NCBI GenBank assembly: GCA_002425245.1
Contig: DILW01000155.1
Coordinates: 1-53,873 of the forward strand
Reading direction: 5' to 3'
DNA: 53,873 bases
DNA from: Betaproteobacteria bacterium UBA5582
GTDB lineage: Bacteria; Pseudomonadota; Gammaproteobacteria; Burkholderiales; Rhodocyclaceae
The notes beneath the pieces are model-generated. The model was not told the DNA's origin, did not search any database, and saw only the letters and a list, made by a program, of their open reading frames with translations. Shown here piece after piece: positions 52,463 through 53,873 of this stretch. Numbering within the stretch: position 1 is the first letter of the stretch; the number at the start of each line of letters is the position of its first letter. Both the position numbers and the translations under genes were made by a program.

Positions 52463-52494
52463 TAGGTAAAATGCCGTTTTTGAAAGGTTTTCAT

Positions 52495-52848
52495 ATGCAA
52501 CAACTGACATCCGCTCAGGTTCGCGAATTGCGCGCCCGGGCCCATGGCCTCAATCCGGTCGTCTCCATTTCCGAAAACGGCCTGACCGACGCCGTGCTCA
52601 AGGAAATCGACGTCTGCCTGAAGGCACACGAACTGATCAAGATCCGGGTCTACGGCGACAGCCGGGAAGATCGGCTGAGCTACTTCGAGCGAATCTGCCA
52701 GGAACTTGCGGCATCGCCCGTACAGCATATCGGCAAACTGCTGGTCGTCTACCGCGAAAATACTGAAAAATCCTCAGCCGCCGACAAGACTGCGGCCAAA
52801 CCCCGGGCGGCCGCTCCGCGCCGCACCAAGCGCAGTTTCCAGGGCTGA
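52495..52848 (+). CDS. yhbY: YhbY-type RNA-binding (CRM domain) protein
   Basis: 117-residue protein associated with large-subunit assembly. The CRM domain (1-95) begins LTSAQVRELRARAHGLNPVVSISENGLT and has the basic/loop motif ELIKIRVYGDSREDR. The C-terminal ~20 residues are a basic Ala/Pro tail (KPRAAAPRRTKRSFQG). AAAGG sits 7 bases before ATG 52495; an ATG eight codons upstream is less likely. Divergent from rlmE. Confidence 0.93.
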   Translation: MQQLTSAQVRELRARAHGLNPVVSISENGLTDAVLKEIDVCLKAHELIKIRVYGDSREDRLSYFERICQELAASPVQHIGKLLVVYRENTEKSSAADKTAAKPRAAAPRRTKRSFQG

Positions 52849-52878
52849 ACCGGCGGAAAGACGCCCGCCGACCGGCCA

Positions 52879-53355
52879 TTACTCGTAGCGGACGTCGATC
52901 ACCTCGAACTCGCGAATCCCGCCCGGCGCCTGAACCTGGGCGATATCGCCGGCATACTTGCCGATCAGCGCCCGAGCCATCGGCGAAGCCACCGACAGCT
53001 TGCCGTTCTTGATATCGGCCTCGTCTTCGCCGACGATCTGGTAGATCACGACTTCGCCACTGTCCTGATCCTCGATCTCGACGGTGGCGCCAAAGACGCA
53101 ACGACCATCGGCATCGAGCAGCTTGGGATCGATGATCTGGGCGTTCGACAGCTTTCCTTCGACTTCCTGGATGCGCCCTTCGATGAAGCCCTGGCGCTCC
53201 TTGGCCGCGTCGTACTCGGCGTTTTCGGAAAGATCGCCGTGGGCGCGCGCCTCGGCGATCGCAGCGATCACCCAGGGGCGATCGACGGTCTTCAGCCGAT
53301 GTAACTCCTCGCGGAGTTTTTCGGCGCCGGTTACGGTCAACGGAACTTTGCTCAT
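52879..53355 (-). CDS. greA: Transcription elongation factor GreA
   Basis: Rescues backtracked RNA polymerase by stimulating transcript cleavage. 158 residues, the standard length. N-terminal coiled coil (about 1-75) with GDLSENAEYDAAKERQGFIEGRI at the tip, whose Asp/Glu pair acts in the polymerase channel; C-terminal FKBP-like domain with SPMARALIGKYAGD. ATG 53355 has GGGA upstream. Follows carB on the same strand. Confidence 0.97.
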   Translation of the reverse strand: MSKVPLTVTGAEKLREELHRLKTVDRPWVIAAIAEARAHGDLSENAEYDAAKERQGFIEGRIQEVEGKLSNAQIIDPKLLDADGRCVFGATVEIEDQDSGEVVIYQIVGEDEADIKNGKLSVASPMARALIGKYAGDIAQVQAPGGIREFEVIDVRYE

Positions 53356-53377
53356 CTCATTTCCCTGCAAAAGCAAA

Positions 53378-53410
53378 ACCGCCGGTGCCCGAAAAAGGCG
53401 GCCCGGCGGT
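53378..53410 (-). terminator. Probable terminator between carB and greA
   Basis: ACCGCCGG and CCGGCGGT form an 8-bp outer stem with an imperfectly paired inner part, followed on the minus strand by TTTTGCTTTT. Weaker than the other terminators because of the interrupted stem. Confidence 0.5.
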
Positions 53411-53424
53411 GGTTCTGGTTGGTT

Positions 53425-53873
53425 TCAGTGCAACTGCGCGTGCAGCGCCTGGATCGGATAAACCACGAGTTCGCCCCGGTTGCGGATGCCCTCGGCGGCC
53501 GCTTCGGCGCCCCAGATCGTCGTGTACATCGTCACCCGCGCCTGCAGGCCGGAAGTACGGATCGAACGCGAATCGTTGATCGCGCCGCGCTTTTCCTCGA
53601 CGGTGTTGATGATCAGCGAAATCTCGTTGTTCTTGATCATGTCGACGATGTGCGGACGACCCTCGGTCACCTTGTTCACCGGCTGCACGGTCAGCCCGGC
53701 GGCGGCGATGGCCTGCGCCGTGCCGCGCGTGGCGACCAGCTGGAAACCGGCTTCGGCCAAGTGGCGTGCGATCTCGACCGCCTTCGGCTTGTCGCCGTCC
53801 TTGACCGACAGGAAGACCTTGCCCGCCGACGGCAGCTTGACGCCGGCCGCTAGCTGCGACTTGACGAAGGCTT
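53425..53873 (-). CDS. carB: Carbamoyl-phosphate synthase large subunit, C-terminal end (partial)
   Basis: The last 149 codons of carB; the rest lies beyond the window. The visible part is the allosteric MGS-like domain, starting AFVKSQLAAGVKLPSAGKVFLSVKDGDK and continuing GFQLVATRGTAQAI, VNKVTEGRPHIVDMIKNNEISLIINT and the end ALHAQLH, all close to the E. coli CarB C-terminus. Enzyme makes carbamoyl phosphate for pyrimidines and arginine. The carB-greA order is common in proteobacteria. Confidence 0.95.
   Translation of the reverse strand, partial: AFVKSQLAAGVKLPSAGKVFLSVKDGDKPKAVEIARHLAEAGFQLVATRGTAQAIAAAGLTVQPVNKVTEGRPHIVDMIKNNEISLIINTVEEKRGAINDSRSIRTSGLQARVTMYTTIWGAEAAAEGIRNRGELVVYPIQALHAQLH

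Overview
The window is high-GC (roughly 60-65%, judged by eye) chromosomal DNA of a betaproteobacterium, most likely a Rhodocyclaceae (Dechloromonas/Azonexus-like). This rests on the nuoA-N operon behind tRNA-Leu, secG and tpiA, the ftsH-folP-glmM order, a split pntAA/AB/B transhydrogenase, and a monomeric NADP isocitrate dehydrogenase beside aceK. No insertion sequence, integrase, CRISPR array or rRNA was seen. Gene density is about 95% and no gene-free stretch exceeds 300 bases. The genus is an inference.

Layout. 1-8.7 kb: end of a small periplasmic protein, dimeric NADP-isocitrate dehydrogenase (icd), monomeric NADP-isocitrate dehydrogenase (icd2), AceK kinase/phosphatase and the NAD(P) transhydrogenase pntAA-AB-B; together an NADPH and TCA/glyoxylate control block. 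8.8-22.7 kb: a sulfur-oxidation island. It holds an MCP-like signalling protein coupled to a YeeE/YedE (thiosulfate-uptake-like) transporter, a Tat-tagged type II-like sulfide:quinone oxidoreductase with a small membrane protein, a complete Sox operon (arsR-soxC-D-Y-Z-A-X-B-rhodanese), a divergent flavocytochrome c sulfide dehydrogenase pair (fccA-fccB) and a diheme cytochrome c4. 22.7-26.2 kb: housekeeping genes dut, coaBC, radC, rpmB, rpmG, dsbB. 26.3-31.8 kb: signalling genes, namely a GAF-like/PAS/GGDEF/EAL protein, a coupled 73-residue ORF, an RstA/RstB-type two-component pair, two tiny overlapping ORFs and a Nudix hydrolase. 31.8-46.2 kb: the 14-gene nuo operon for complex I, read on the minus strand. 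46.3-53.9 kb: tRNA-Leu(GAG), secG, tpiA, glmM, folP, ftsH, rlmE, yhbY, greA and the 3' end of carB.

How the genes fit together. Sulfide can enter through SQR (to quinone) or FccAB (to cytochrome c), and thiosulfate through the Sox multienzyme complex, which includes SoxCD and so should carry sulfane sulfur through to sulfate. Electrons would reach cytochrome c/c4, while complex I and the transhydrogenase link the quinone pool, proton-motive force and NADPH. An ArsR-family repressor sits at the head of the sox operon, opposite fccAB. Two NADP-isocitrate dehydrogenases, only one of the AceK-controlled type, suggest a TCA/glyoxylate branch point with a bypass.

The genes are mostly of recognised families; I did not find a clearly new multi-gene system. 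The most interesting leads are regulatory DNA and small or variant proteins: a palindrome between icd2 and aceK, a terminator-like hairpin inside the sox operon, GNRA-capped hairpins between soxZ and soxA, a chemoreceptor-like protein with a CheZ-like D-x3-Q motif beside a sulfur transporter, a two-cysteine Tat-SQR, and unrecognised small coupled ORFs.
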